A stretch of 64,000 nt of DNA from a bacterium (GTDB lineage Bacteria > Bacillota > Bacilli > Lactobacillales > Streptococcaceae): assembly GCA_905221095.1 (NCBI GenBank), contig CAJNBV010000007.1, positions 1-64,000 of the forward strand, given 5' to 3'. Under the pieces are notes generated by a model. That model ran no database searches. It had not been told where the DNA came from and saw only the letters and a list, made by a program, of their open reading frames with translations. A program made the position numbers and the translations under genes. Shown one piece after another: positions 49,342-64,000 of the stretch; within the stretch, counting starts at the first letter, position 1, and the number at the start of each line of letters is the position of its first letter.

Positions 49342-50259
49342 TTAGAGGAAGCGCTCCTTGGTTTCACGAATCAATTGAGCAGCTGCTTCTACAACTGGGC
49401 GATCTTCTTCAGTCACTGGTGTCAATGGTGAACGAACAGAACCAATGTTCAAACCTTCATTGATTTTCAAGACTTCTTTAATCACACCGTACATATTTCC
49501 ATGTGCAGCAGTGAGTTTGCCAATGATTGCGTTGATAGCATACTGCAATTCACGCGCTGTTTCTAGGTCTTTGTCCGCAATCAACTGATTGAGTTTCAAG
49601 AAGAGTTCTGGCATAGCACCATAAGTACCACCGATACCAGCTTTAGCTCCCATTAGACGACCACCTAAGAACTGCTCATCTGGACCGTTAAAGACGATAT
49701 GATCTTCTCCACCAAGACTCACAAATGTTTGGATATCTTGAACAGGCATAGAAGAGTTCTTAACACCGATGACACGTGGATTCTTCAACATTTCAGTGTA
49801 GAGACTTGGAGTCAAAGCTACTCCTGCCAATTGAGGAATGTTGTAGATAACGTAGTCTGTGTTTGGAGCTGCAGAACTGATATCATTCCAGTATTTAGCA
49901 ACTGAGTATTCTGGCAAGCGGAAGTAAATCGGTGGAATCGTTGCAATGGCATCTACACCCAAGCTTTCTGCGTGGCGAGCAAGTTCCATACTATCTTTGG
50001 TATTGTTGCAAGCTACGTGAGCGATGATGGTCAATTTCCCTTTGGCAACTGCCATGACTTCTTCCAAAATCAATTTGCGGTCTTCAACGCTTTGGTAGAT
50101 ACATTCACCAGAAGAACCATTGACATAAAGACCTTGAACACCTTTATCAATGAAGTATTGAACCAAGGCACGTGTACGTTCTGGGCTTACTTCTCCTTGA
50201 TCATCATAACATGCGTAGAAGGCTGGAATGACACCTTCGTATTTTTTTAAATCTGACAT
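49342..50259 (-). CDS. nanL: N-acetylneuraminate lyase (sialic acid aldolase)
   Basis: 305 residues from the ATG at 50259 with AGGAG; an in-frame extension to 50328 crosses the promoter. It belongs to the DHDPS/NAL superfamily. The phosphate/carboxylate loop NGSSGE, Tyr in YVIYNIPQLAG and Schiff-base Lys in VIGVKNSS are visible, with GGTYGAMPE. It splits Neu5Ac into ManNAc and pyruvate. First gene of a lyase-nanK unit with its own promoter. Gene names vary; this gene is sometimes called nanA in other genera, not to be confused with the sialidase below. Confidence 0.92.
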   Translation of the reverse strand: MSDLKKYEGVIPAFYACYDDQGEVSPERTRALVQYFIDKGVQGLYVNGSSGECIYQSVEDRKLILEEVMAVAKGKLTIIAHVACNNTKDSMELARHAESLGVDAIATIPPIYFRLPEYSVAKYWNDISSAAPNTDYVIYNIPQLAGVALTPSLYTEMLKNPRVIGVKNSSMPVQDIQTFVSLGGEDHIVFNGPDEQFLGGRLMGAKAGIGGTYGAMPELFLKLNQLIADKDLETARELQYAINAIIGKLTAAHGNMYGVIKEVLKINEGLNIGSVRSPLTPVTEEDRPVVEAAAQLIRETKERFL

Positions 50260-50319
50260 AGATTTTCTCCTAAGATTTCTTTTTTTCTGCCAGAAGCAGA
50301 ATTTATTCTTTACGTGTTT

Positions 50320-50418
50320 AGTATACACCTTGTGAAAAACGCTTTCAACATCTGGTGTACACTTAGATTTTAGTTTCGATATGAATTTTGAAATGTTTAT
50401 GGCTTGAAAGTAGTTTCA
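50320..50418 (-). promoter_or_regulatory. Aldolase-nanK promoter with NanR-type and cre-like sites
   Basis: On the minus strand TTGAAA (50343-50348) and TATACT (50320-50325) have a 17-bp spacer. A cre-like sequence (50335-50348, 12 of 14 consensus positions) overlaps the -35, so CcpA could repress it. TGAAAGTAGTTTCA (50405-50418) starts 57 bp upstream of the -35, as at the nanE and CE7 promoters. I infer an upstream activator site for the RpiR protein. Confidence 0.7.
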
Positions 50419-50431
50419 GAAACAAGCCATC

Positions 50432-51076
50432 CTATTGATATTTTGCAAAAATTTTCTCCATCAATCCAGTCTGGATAAAGACCAATAGTCCAAATCCAAA
50501 AAGCAGGAAGGCTGAACCACCTAAAAGTAGACTGAAGGCTGACAGATAAAGAACCATCACAATGAGGATAAGAATGGCTAACATGAGGAAGAACCAAGGA
50601 AAGTTAAAACTTGCCAAGATCAGCCCTTTTTGTAACACTTCTTTCCAAGTTAAATCATAGCGCGCAGCGATTGGATAGCTAGCCAGCATCACGATAGTGA
50701 GGAAGATAAGAATCCCTAGACAAATAGCTTTCACCATTTGGAAAGGCATAGCTGTCTGCCCCCAAAAGATATAGAGGTCTAGAAGACTCAACAAAACAAT
50801 GCCCAACTCAAGCAGACCTAGCTGAAGACCTAGTTTCAGATTTTGCTTGAAAGCTCTTAGATAGATTTTAAAGACAGGCACACGTCTACTCTTCTTAATC
50901 TCAAACATGGTCTCGTAGAGGCTGATTTTAGCCACTCCAATCGTTACGATGGGCAAGCAAGAGACAACAAAAAGAAGATTGGCTGTGACGATATCCAAGA
51001 CCTTTTCACTAAAACGCATGAGAAAGTTGTCTGTATCAAATGCTGCCTTGATAAGGCTTACTCCTTTTTGTGCCAT
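50432..51076 (-). CDS. YesL-like membrane protein (DUF624)
   Basis: 214 residues from the ATG at 51076 (GAGGAG). Five to six hydrophobic helices; the opening NFLMRFSEKVLDIVTANLLFV and the KAFKQNLKLG-type loop match DUF624/YesL. Such genes often lie in sugar ABC operons with a YtcQ-type binding protein. Here it follows yhcH by 19 bp. Role in transport is unknown; it may help assemble the permease. Confidence 0.82.
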   Translation of the reverse strand: MAQKGVSLIKAAFDTDNFLMRFSEKVLDIVTANLLFVVSCLPIVTIGVAKISLYETMFEIKKSRRVPVFKIYLRAFKQNLKLGLQLGLLELGIVLLSLLDLYIFWGQTAMPFQMVKAICLGILIFLTIVMLASYPIAARYDLTWKEVLQKGLILASFNFPWFFLMLAILILIVMVLYLSAFSLLLGGSAFLLFGFGLLVFIQTGLMEKIFAKYQ

Positions 51077-51095
51077 GTTTGCTCCTCCTGATTTT

Positions 51096-51548
51096 TTAAT
51101 CAATCAAAATTTTAAAAAGATATTTGCGAACCTTCTCTTCCATACCTGCATAGCCATTTGGCTGGTGTGGTTCTCCTGGGAAGAAAATCGCAAAATTGTG
51201 ATAACCCAACAAGAGTGGGTATTTTTCATGACAATGAACAAAGCCAATGTCACTCGCTTCGTCGAATGCTACTGCTTCATCTTTGATACGTGAACCGTAG
51301 CTCGAATATTCATGTCCTTCTACCAGCAAATGCAAATCTGCATAGTTCTTATGATGCTCAAATTGATCATTTTCAGCTTGATTAAGGACATTTTCCTGCA
51401 CAACCAGAAAGACCTTGTCTCCGTCAATTTCATACTTACCTAGTTCGAAAGAATCTTTACGATGTTGATAGAGATAGTCGATAGCCTTGTCTAGATTGGG
51501 ATGAATCCCTTTGTAAAAGGTAATGTTTTTCAAATCGTCAAAAATCAT
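51096..51548 (-). CDS. YhcH/YjgK/YiaL-family protein
   Basis: 150 residues, cupin-like, with DLHLLVEGHEY, YSSYGSRIKDE and IFFPGEPHQPN, the family's conserved His/Glu motifs. In E. coli the related NanQ speeds opening of the alpha-anomer of sialic acid, so a similar mutarotase/anomerase role is likely. It is in the sialic-acid transporter operon. GAAGGAAAG precedes the ATG. Confidence 0.88.
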   Translation of the reverse strand: MIFDDLKNITFYKGIHPNLDKAIDYLYQHRKDSFELGKYEIDGDKVFLVVQENVLNQAENDQFEHHKNYADLHLLVEGHEYSSYGSRIKDEAVAFDEASDIGFVHCHEKYPLLLGYHNFAIFFPGEPHQPNGYAGMEEKVRKYLFKILID

Positions 51549-51719
51549 ACTCTTTCCTTCGTTTCTGATAGTTAACTAAAATCATTCTTAAGTTGATAAG
51601 TGTCTAACAAAACTTCATAAAGTAACTCCATACCCTCCATTTTGTAGACACTTATAACTCTATATTTCCATAGTATGCCAAGACCACTTCCGTCATCTTG
51701 ACACACCAGTTTACTTTTC

Positions 51720-52559
51720 TTAACCTTTGACCGCTCCCATAGTAATACCCTGAGTGAAGGATTTTTGGAAGACTAGGAAGACTGTTACGATTGGCACGGC
51801 TGCAAGAGCAGCCCCTGCCATGATCAAACCATAGTTGGTTGCCATTTCGGCTTGCATAGTCGCAACCCCGAGTGAGATAGTCAAGTTTTGACGTGAAGTC
51901 AACATAACCAACTGCATGAAGTAGTCGTTCCAAGTATTGATGAAGGTAAAGATTGCAAGGGCTGCAAATCCTGGTTTCACAATTGGGAAGGCGACGCTCC
52001 AGAAGGTACGAATCTCACCACAACCGTCGATTTTAGCTGATTCAAGCAATTCTGTAGGGATGTTTTCGCTGAATTGTTTCATGAGGAAGACCCCAAATGG
52101 CCATCCAATCAAAGGCAAGATAACTGCCCAAAGTGTATCATGGATTCCCATGAAGTTGACGATACGTACCAATGGTACAAGGACAACTTGTTTTGGAAGA
52201 GCCATAGCAGCGATGAAGATGGCAAATAGGATACGTTGACCATAGAAACGTTTTTTAGCCAATACATAACCTGCTAGAGATGAAGTCGCACAGACTAAGA
52301 ACATGGTTACCAATGAGATAAATACTGAGTTCCACATCCATTGCATAGCAGGGTTTTGCACCATGAGTTGTTGGAAGTTTTCCATGGTTGGCATTTTAGG
52401 GAACCACTGAGGAGGAATAACGATTGTATCAGGTTGTGATTTGAATGCCCCTGTCAAAATCCAGTAGAATGGAAAGATGAACAGCACAGTCAACAAGAGC
52501 AAAATGATTGTTGAAATAACAGTAAAGGCTGTTAATGGTTTTTTTTCTGTAGATTGCAT
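51720..52559 (-). CDS. satC: Sugar ABC transporter permease 2 (sialic acid)
   Basis: 279 residues with six helices. The MalG-type EAA loop is seen in PTELLESAKIDGCGEIRTFWSVAFPIVKPGFAALAIF. With the adjacent permease and binding protein it makes a carbohydrate uptake (CUT1) transporter. No ATPase gene is nearby, as in pneumococcus, where the shared MsmK ATPase serves several sugar importers. The substrate is inferred from the nan genes. Confidence 0.88.
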   Translation of the reverse strand: MQSTEKKPLTAFTVISTIILLLLTVLFIFPFYWILTGAFKSQPDTIVIPPQWFPKMPTMENFQQLMVQNPAMQWMWNSVFISLVTMFLVCATSSLAGYVLAKKRFYGQRILFAIFIAAMALPKQVVLVPLVRIVNFMGIHDTLWAVILPLIGWPFGVFLMKQFSENIPTELLESAKIDGCGEIRTFWSVAFPIVKPGFAALAIFTFINTWNDYFMQLVMLTSRQNLTISLGVATMQAEMATNYGLIMAGAALAAVPIVTVFLVFQKSFTQGITMGAVKG

Positions 52560-52574
52560 AGCTGTCTCCTTTCT

Positions 52575-53462
52575 TTAGTATTCTACGTCGTTTCCAAGTA
52601 CTTTAAATTGAACAAAACTTACGATTGCAATCATGACTGCCAAGAAGACACCAATTGTGTTTGCATAGCCATACTCTGTCAATTGGAAGGCTTTTTCGTA
52701 TAGGTAGTACATAAGGGTACTTGTAGAGTAGTTTGGACCACCTGATGTCAACAACTGAATCAAGGCAAAACATTGGAATGAGTTAATTGTTGTGATGATT
52801 GCGATATAGAGAGTTGTTGGAAGAAGGCTTGGCCATTTAATCTTCCAGAAAACTTGAAATTCAGTTGCACCGTCGACACGTGCCGCTTCAACCAATGAAT
52901 TGTCGATATTTCCCATAGCAGCGATATAAAGGATAATCGGCTGACCAACTGAAGTTGTCAAAAGGATAATCATAATCGCCATCAAAGCCCAGTGTTTGTC
53001 TCCCAGCCAAGAAATGTTCTGGCTGATGATATGACTTGACTTGAGGACAAAGTTTAGAATCCCTGATAGTGGGTCATAGATCCATTTCCAAACAACTGTT
53101 ACGGCAACGCTACCTGTTACAACAGGAAGGAAGAAGACGAAACGGTAGAAGGATCTGGCAATGGCATTTTGATGATAAGTTTGCGATGCTACAAAGAGTG
53201 AAAATAGAACAACAACTGGTACAGATCCAATAACCAGGATAACCGTGTTAATCAAAGACTTCATAAAGACAGGGTCTTTAAACATACGGATATAGTTATT
53301 TAAGCCTACAAACTCAAAGTTTGTCATAGAGTAATTAAAGAAACTTGTAATGAATCCCATCACCATAGGAGCCAATACAAAGATGACAAAGAAGAACAAC
53401 ACTGGTGCTAGGAAAGCGTAGGAAATCACTGTTTCCCGCATACGAATTTTATTGACTTTCAC
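52575..53462 (-). CDS. satB: Sugar ABC transporter permease 1 (sialic acid)
   Basis: 295 residues with six helices and an EAA loop SLVEAARVDGATEFQVFWKIKWPSLLPTTL (MalF type). I place the start at the GTG at 53462, which has GAGAGG 8 bp upstream. An earlier GTG at 53471 coincides with that ribosome site and is unlikely. It overlaps nothing and is 15 bp before the second permease gene. Confidence 0.88.
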   Translation of the reverse strand: MKVNKIRMRETVISYAFLAPVLFFFVIFVLAPMVMGFITSFFNYSMTNFEFVGLNNYIRMFKDPVFMKSLINTVILVIGSVPVVVLFSLFVASQTYHQNAIARSFYRFVFFLPVVTGSVAVTVVWKWIYDPLSGILNFVLKSSHIISQNISWLGDKHWALMAIMIILLTTSVGQPIILYIAAMGNIDNSLVEAARVDGATEFQVFWKIKWPSLLPTTLYIAIITTINSFQCFALIQLLTSGGPNYSTSTLMYYLYEKAFQLTEYGYANTIGVFLAVMIAIVSFVQFKVLGNDVEY

Positions 53463-53600
53463 AGTCGGCACCTCTCTTTCAAATAGAATAATTTTTTGAC
53501 TTTCTTGAACTGTTTTAAAATCAAAATGAAATTTTTTAAGATTCGCTTATGTAAGAACTTCATTTTAATTTCGTGACAGTTCCTTACATTTCAAACAAAA

Positions 53601-53645
53601 TCCTCCCTTTTCTTACATAGACTATGCACAGGGAAAAGGGAGGGA
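53601..53645 (-). other. Stem-loop between binding-protein and permease genes
   Basis: TCCTCCCTTTTC pairs with a GAAAAGGGAGGGA arm across an 18-nt loop. Such a hairpin in the middle of a transporter operon usually limits read-through, giving more binding protein than permease. It lacks a strong U tract. Confidence 0.55.
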
Positions 53646-53662
53646 TCAATCTGATTTAGTGC

Positions 53663-55057
<1,395 letters not shown>

Positions 55058-55104
55058 TCATTTTGTTCGACGCATCCACCACTCTCCTCTGTTTTAAGAT
55101 TGTG

Positions 55105-55803
55105 TTATTTAAGACCAGCAACGAAACGTTCTGTAATCTCTTTTGGTCTAGTAATAGCGCCACCAACAACGATGCCTCTCACTCCATATCCAAGGATTTG
55201 TTTGGCTTGTTCTGGTGTATGAATTTTTCCTTCTGCAATGACATCCACACCTGCATCACAGAGTTTTTTGATTAATTCAAAATCAGGGCCATCCACTTTT
55301 GGACTGTAAGATGTGTATCCTGATAAGGTTGTTCCGACAAAGTCAATTCCTGCTTCAACAGCTACTAGTCCTTCTTCAAAAGTACTTGTATCAGCCATCA
55401 AGAGCTGGTTAGGATATTTCTCCTTAACCTGACGAATGAACTCTTGGATCTCCAAACCATCATAGCGTTCACGCTTGGTACAATCCAGAGCAATCACCTC
55501 GATGTCGAGTTCTGCCAATTCATCAACTTCTTTCATCGTAGCCGTGATGAAGGGCTCTTGCGGTGGATAATCTCGTTTAATTATCCCAATGATTGGAAGG
55601 TTTGTAACCTCCTTGATTTCCTTGATATCGCGAACACTGTTTGCTCGGATACCGACTGCTCCACCTTGCTCAGCCGCTTTGACCAACAAGGGAATGACTC
55701 CTCCCGCTTCTGTATAAAGCGGTTCGTGAGGAAGGGCCTGACAAGAAACGATGATTCCATCTTTGATTTGGGCAATCAAGGCTTCTTTAGTAATCTGTGG
55801 CAT
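55105..55803 (-). CDS. nanE: N-acetylmannosamine-6-phosphate 2-epimerase
   Basis: 232 residues, a TIM-barrel enzyme with [31 protein letters not shown] (catalytic Lys and Asp region), [18 protein letters not shown] and [11 protein letters not shown]. It converts ManNAc-6-P to GlcNAc-6-P. It is the first gene of a nanE-binding protein-permeases-yhcH-yesL transcription unit. AAAGGAGGAAAG precedes the ATG. Confidence 0.95.
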   Translation of the reverse strand: MPQITKEALIAQIKDGIIVSCQALPHEPLYTEAGGVIPLLVKAAEQGGAVGIRANSVRDIKEIKEVTNLPIIGIIKRDYPPQEPFITATMKEVDELAELDIEVIALDCTKRERYDGLEIQEFIRQVKEKYPNQLLMADTSTFEEGLVAVEAGIDFVGTTLSGYTSYSPKVDGPDFELIKKLCDAGVDVIAEGKIHTPEQAKQILGYGVRGIVVGGAITRPKEITERFVAGLK

Positions 55804-55837
55804 CCTCTTTCCTCCTTTTCTTTGTTCTTATGAGTTT

Positions 55838-55936
55838 ATTATATATCATTTGTGAAGCGCTTTCAATACTTTGTAGTAGGATAGATTCCAGTTTCAAAAG
55901 TATTTTATAGAACAGCTGTTTCTGAAAGTAGTTTCA
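55838..55936 (-). promoter_or_regulatory. nanE operon promoter with NanR-type and cre-like sites
   Basis: On the minus strand TTGAAA (55861-55866) and TATAAT (55838-55843) have a 17-bp spacer, and GAAAGCG after TTGA forms a cre-like half. TGAAAGTAGTTTCA (55923-55936), a perfect palindrome extended by CT/AG, starts 57 bp upstream of the -35. The layout is the same as at 50320. Confidence 0.72.
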
Positions 55937-55986
55937 GATAACATAAATATCCGTATCTATTACTCACAATTACAAATCTTATTATA

Positions 55987-56033
55987 AAACCAGTCTAGAA
56001 TTCTCATCTTTTTACAGGACTCTAGACTGGTTT
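55987..56033 (-). terminator. Terminator of the sialidase gene
   Basis: A perfect 13-bp stem (55987-55999 with 56021-56033); minus-strand transcription ends in a T-rich tract. It separates the sialidase gene from nanE. Confidence 0.8.
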
Positions 56034-56076
56034 ACTTTATATGAACATAAAAGTTCAAAGAACAACTGAAGACAAA

Positions 56077-61917
<5,841 letters not shown>

Positions 61918-62072
61918 TTACCTCACTTTAACTTTCAAAGTTAATTTGTGCATTTGAATTCAAAATAACTTAATGAGTCCTGCAGCTTCATCCTCCTTCC
62001 TACTACACGACTTTCAATATATAATCTATTTTTAATATATATTATTCCTTTAAGTTTTAGACTTACTCTTAC

Positions 62073-62101
62073 AATATAACACAAGCTGGAATTGCTTGCA
62101 A
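62073..62101 (-). promoter_or_regulatory. Sialidase gene promoter
   Basis: Minus strand TTGCAA (62096-62101), 17-bp spacer, TATATT (62073-62078). The 160-bp leader has no TGAAAGTAGTTTCA-type site. Around it, 61915-62373 carries no other gene. Confidence 0.5.
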
Positions 62102-62373
62102 TTATAGGATATAATCTTCATTCATCAAATTATTTTAAAACATAAAAAGAATGGCATTTTGAAATATAGATATATATAATTTGATATATGTTCTGACTTA
62201 TGTAGAAATTTGAATTGAAGAACTATTTGGAACTTCCCATACAATTCTAGCCATATAATAAACAATAATTTGTAAATAGGTGAAAACTCCTCCTATAGTT
62301 TCTAGTGAATTTTTATTTTTCACTATCTTCTAGAAGGGGAATATATCAGAAAGCTACTGGACTCTCTCATTCA

Positions 62374-63354
62374 TCATTTCATATATTTAAAATGAATCTC
62401 ACTACCACAAAGCCAGTTGTAGACTTGGTCATTGACAAATACATTCATGGCTTCGTGAGCATACTCGGGCATGATACGATAGGCCTTATCGCAGGTCAAA
62501 CGGTTGTAAATCGCAAACTGGGTAATAGGGTAGCAAACATCGTCGTCCAAGCCCGTAATCATCTTGACCTCACCCTTGATACGATGGGCAAGATTTTTCA
62601 CATCAATATAGGCAAGGGTCGCCATGATTTCCTCCTCTGTTTCATGGAAGGGATCGTGAAACTTGAAATATCGAAAAAGTTCGTCGTAAGCCTCGCTAGT
62701 ATTACCAATCTCAAGCACTCGTCTAAAGTCTGATAAAAAGGGATAGATGGCAACTGTTTTCTGAATCCGTGGATTGAGGGCTGCCGCTACCAAGGCTAGA
62801 GCACCACCTTGAGAGGCACCATAGCTAGAAAGTCGCTTCTCATCTACCTGAGGCAGACTAGCAATAATTTCGATCAACTGGTAAATATCCAGATAGACAT
62901 CCTTATAAAAGAGATGGTCCCGACCTTCCACAGCACCACGGATGATATGTCCTTTAACTGTATTTCCTAGAGGAGAACGCAAACCGTCTTGCGAGTAGCC
63001 CGACTGTCCTCGAACGTCCATGGAAACAACACCGTAACCAGCCACAGTATAGGCCAGCATGTCGACCCAGTCCCAGCCACGTCCCATATAACCATGAAAA
63101 TGAAAGATTAGAGGAACTTTCTCCTCACTCTTTGGAAGAACGACGCGTGCATAGACCTTACCTGCATTGGTTCCTTCAAAGGTTAACTCATAGCACTTGA
63201 CTTGAGGAATGTGGAAATCTCTTTCCTCCAAGTGGTAGGCTGGAAGCGTGGAAACTTTTTTCACTTCCTCATCCCAGAAAATATCAAAGTCTTCTGGAAC
63301 CCCATCCCTGCCTTTATAGGTCTTGACTTCTTCTAACAAAGCTGGATTTTTCAT
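62374..63354 (-). CDS. axe1: CE7 acetyl xylan esterase-family deacetylase
   Basis: 326 residues from the ATG at 63354 (AAGGAG), matching the family length. An alpha/beta-hydrolase with oxyanion region FHGYMGRGWDW, nucleophile elbow YGASQGG, Asp in GLDDDVCYP and His in YAHEAM. RGQ (VRGQSGYS) is a hallmark of CE7 carbohydrate esterases. It removes acetyl groups from small sugars and is cytoplasmic. It carries the same upstream site as the nan operons, so it may act on O-acetylated sialic acids or their products. Confidence 0.92.
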   Translation of the reverse strand: MKNPALLEEVKTYKGRDGVPEDFDIFWDEEVKKVSTLPAYHLEERDFHIPQVKCYELTFEGTNAGKVYARVVLPKSEEKVPLIFHFHGYMGRGWDWVDMLAYTVAGYGVVSMDVRGQSGYSQDGLRSPLGNTVKGHIIRGAVEGRDHLFYKDVYLDIYQLIEIIASLPQVDEKRLSSYGASQGGALALVAAALNPRIQKTVAIYPFLSDFRRVLEIGNTSEAYDELFRYFKFHDPFHETEEEIMATLAYIDVKNLAHRIKGEVKMITGLDDDVCYPITQFAIYNRLTCDKAYRIMPEYAHEAMNVFVNDQVYNWLCGSEIHFKYMK

Positions 63355-63372
63355 AATATACTCCTTTTGTTT

Positions 63373-63487
63373 TGTAATCGCTATCACAACTGTAGCATAT
63401 CTGAGACAGCAACGCAAGAAAGAAGGATAAATAGAAAATGAATTTAGATTTTCTTACTTTTAGGATTGTGGACTGAAAGTAGTTTTA
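63373..63487 (-). promoter_or_regulatory. CE7 esterase promoter with cre and NanR-type sites
   Basis: Minus strand TTGCGT (63412-63417), 17 bp, TACAGT (63389-63394). A cre-like site, TGATAGCGATTACA (63373-63386, 13 of 14 consensus positions), lies over the start-site region. TGAAAGTAGTTTTA (63474-63487), one mismatch from the nan palindrome, starts exactly 57 bp upstream of the -35. Confidence 0.7.
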
Positions 63488-63531
63488 GAAACGAAAAAAG
63501 AGCATCTTCGCTCTTTTTATCCTATTCAATC

Positions 63532-63594
63532 TTAGTTTTTTGCTTCTTTCTTTTGGAAAGTGGTTTGGTAATTTACTTTAATCGTTACTGTCAT
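63532..63594 (-). CDS. 20-residue micro-peptide, copy 1
   Basis: ATG at 63594 with a GAGGA site 7 bp upstream, encoding MTVTIKVNYQTTFQKKEA plus two residues. Promoter TATACT (63626-63631) lies about 30 bp before the ATG, and a terminator hairpin follows the stop. The whole unit is repeated 277 bp away. The peptide is polar and lysine-rich, with no signal peptide. Function unknown; it may be a leaderless peptide or the open part of a small RNA. Confidence 0.55.
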   Translation of the reverse strand: MTVTIKVNYQTTFQKKEAKN

Positions 63595-63652
63595 ATGAGA
63601 GTCCTCGTTTCTTTTTGATGACTCTAGTATAAGGGTCAAACCTGAAAGCTAG

Positions 63653-63680
63653 CTTAAGTTTTTCCTAAAGAAAGCTTAAG
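63653..63680 (-). promoter_or_regulatory. Paired CTTAAG half-sites before the micro-peptide promoter
   Basis: CTTAAG occurs at 63653-63658 and 63675-63680, 22 bp apart. Read on the minus strand the units are CTTAAG-N5-TTTAGG and CTTAAG-N5-TTTCAG, the second ending 10 bp before the TATACT -10. This resembles the CiaR response-regulator site (TTTAAG-N5-TTTAAG) in layout, with mismatches. Confidence 0.45.
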
Positions 63681-63765
63681 CTAAATGTTCTTTCTTTTCC
63701 AAATGAAGGGCAATCATGCGCCATTCTGGATCCTCTTGCCAAGCTTCAGTCTACATAGTATTGCT

Positions 63766-64000
63766 AAACAAAAAAGAGCATCCCTGCTCTTTCTTCTTCT
63801 ATTCAATCTTATTTTGTTGCTTCTTTCTTTTGGAAAGTGGTTTGGTAATTTACTTTAATCGTTACTGTCATGTGAGAGTCCTCGTTTCTTTTTGATGACT
63901 CTAGTATAAGGGCCAAATCTGAAAGCTAGCTTAAGATTTCCTTAGAGAAAGCTTAATCTAAATGTTCTTTCTTTTCCAGATGAAGAGCAATCATGCGCCA
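63766..64000. repeat. Tandem duplication, copy 2 (cut by window end)
   Basis: Same layout as copy 1 with about 20 differences, including silent or tail changes. The similarity runs to the last base of the window, so the unit continues beyond it. Confidence 0.85.
63809..63871 (-). CDS. 20-residue micro-peptide, copy 2
   Basis: Same start, ribosome site and first 18 residues as copy 1; only the last two differ (TK for KN). The conserved start codon and upstream GAGGA site support translation, although both copies are recent and could be conserved by descent. The same two-half-site promoter is present upstream. Confidence 0.5.
   Translation of the reverse strand: MTVTIKVNYQTTFQKKEATK

Larger units (their letters stand above)
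63489..63723. repeat. Tandem duplication, copy 1
   Basis: At least 235 bp that recur at 63766-64000 with few changes, 277 bp apart. Copy 1 contains a terminator hairpin (AAAAAGAGC/GCTCTTTTT near 63494-63518), a 20-codon gene, its promoter and two CTTAAG half-sites. Confidence 0.9.

Noticed and set aside
49342..50328. Longer aldolase starting at 50328
   Set aside because: It would run across the -10 of its own promoter; ATG at 50259 has AGGAG and matches the family start.

Overview
The window looks like chromosomal DNA of a mitis-group Streptococcus close to S. pneumoniae (S. mitis, S. pseudopneumoniae or S. oralis type). The evidence is gene content and order typical of the pneumococcal chromosome (psaR, dtd, rel, pepO, psaBCA-tpx, GH95, gpmA, ileS, divIVA-ylm-ftsZ-ftsA, murF, ddl, recR, pbp2B and a nan sialic-acid locus), four BOX elements containing the BOXA core, low GC and strong AAGGAG ribosome sites. 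It is probably not a typical pneumococcus. The nan locus is short (no nanB, no extra ABC or PTS genes), the sialidase carries two extra serine-peptidase domains, a toxin-antitoxin pair sits between rpiR and nanK, and pbp2B has residues associated with penicillin-resistant alleles.

Layout. 1-3.6 kb is accessory DNA: an ABC exporter, the C-terminal stump of a radical SAM/SPASM enzyme, an Rgg regulator, and a divergent 16-residue Trp-rich peptide gene with its own terminator. I read this as a decayed Rgg-controlled RiPP locus. A tyrosine-recombinase remnant lies beside it. 3.7-10.9 kb holds an orphan two-component system, a TetR regulator with a matching operator at its neighbouring flavin-reductase-like gene, a lipase-like protein, a YdcF-like membrane protein, an Rrf2 regulator and a phosphoesterase. 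11-23 kb holds the manganese regulator PsaR, a PnuC-like protein, two small membrane-protein paralogues (one frameshifted), dtd, rel, pepO and psaBCA-tpx, with a PsaR-type palindrome over the psaB -35.

23-46.5 kb is housekeeping: an FtsX-type ABC exporter, GH95, gpmA, ileS with a T-box, the division cluster, and cell-wall genes (murF, ddl, recR, pbp2B). 46.8-63.4 kb is the sialic-acid regulon: an RpiR-type regulator, nanK, the aldolase, a YesL-like protein, YhcH, two permeases, a binding protein, nanE, the giant NanA-like sialidase, and a CE7 esterase. The chain is: the wall-anchored sialidase frees sialic acid, the ABC transporter imports it, YhcH-type and aldolase enzymes process it, and NanK and NanE give GlcNAc-6-P.

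Three promoters in this region (nanE operon, aldolase-nanK, CE7 esterase) carry the same palindrome, TGAAAGTAGTTTCA or a one-base variant, exactly 57 bp from the -35 box, and cre-like sites at the promoter. This strongly suggests one upstream-binding activator, most simply the local RpiR protein. The window ends in a 277-bp tandem duplication, each copy encoding a 20-residue peptide with its own promoter.

The observations most worth follow-up are the protease-protease-lectin-sialidase fusion, the Rgg/Trp-peptide/SPASM remnant, the 57-bp regulon geometry, the toxin-antitoxin insertion flanked by a duplicated terminator, and the duplicated micro-peptide unit.
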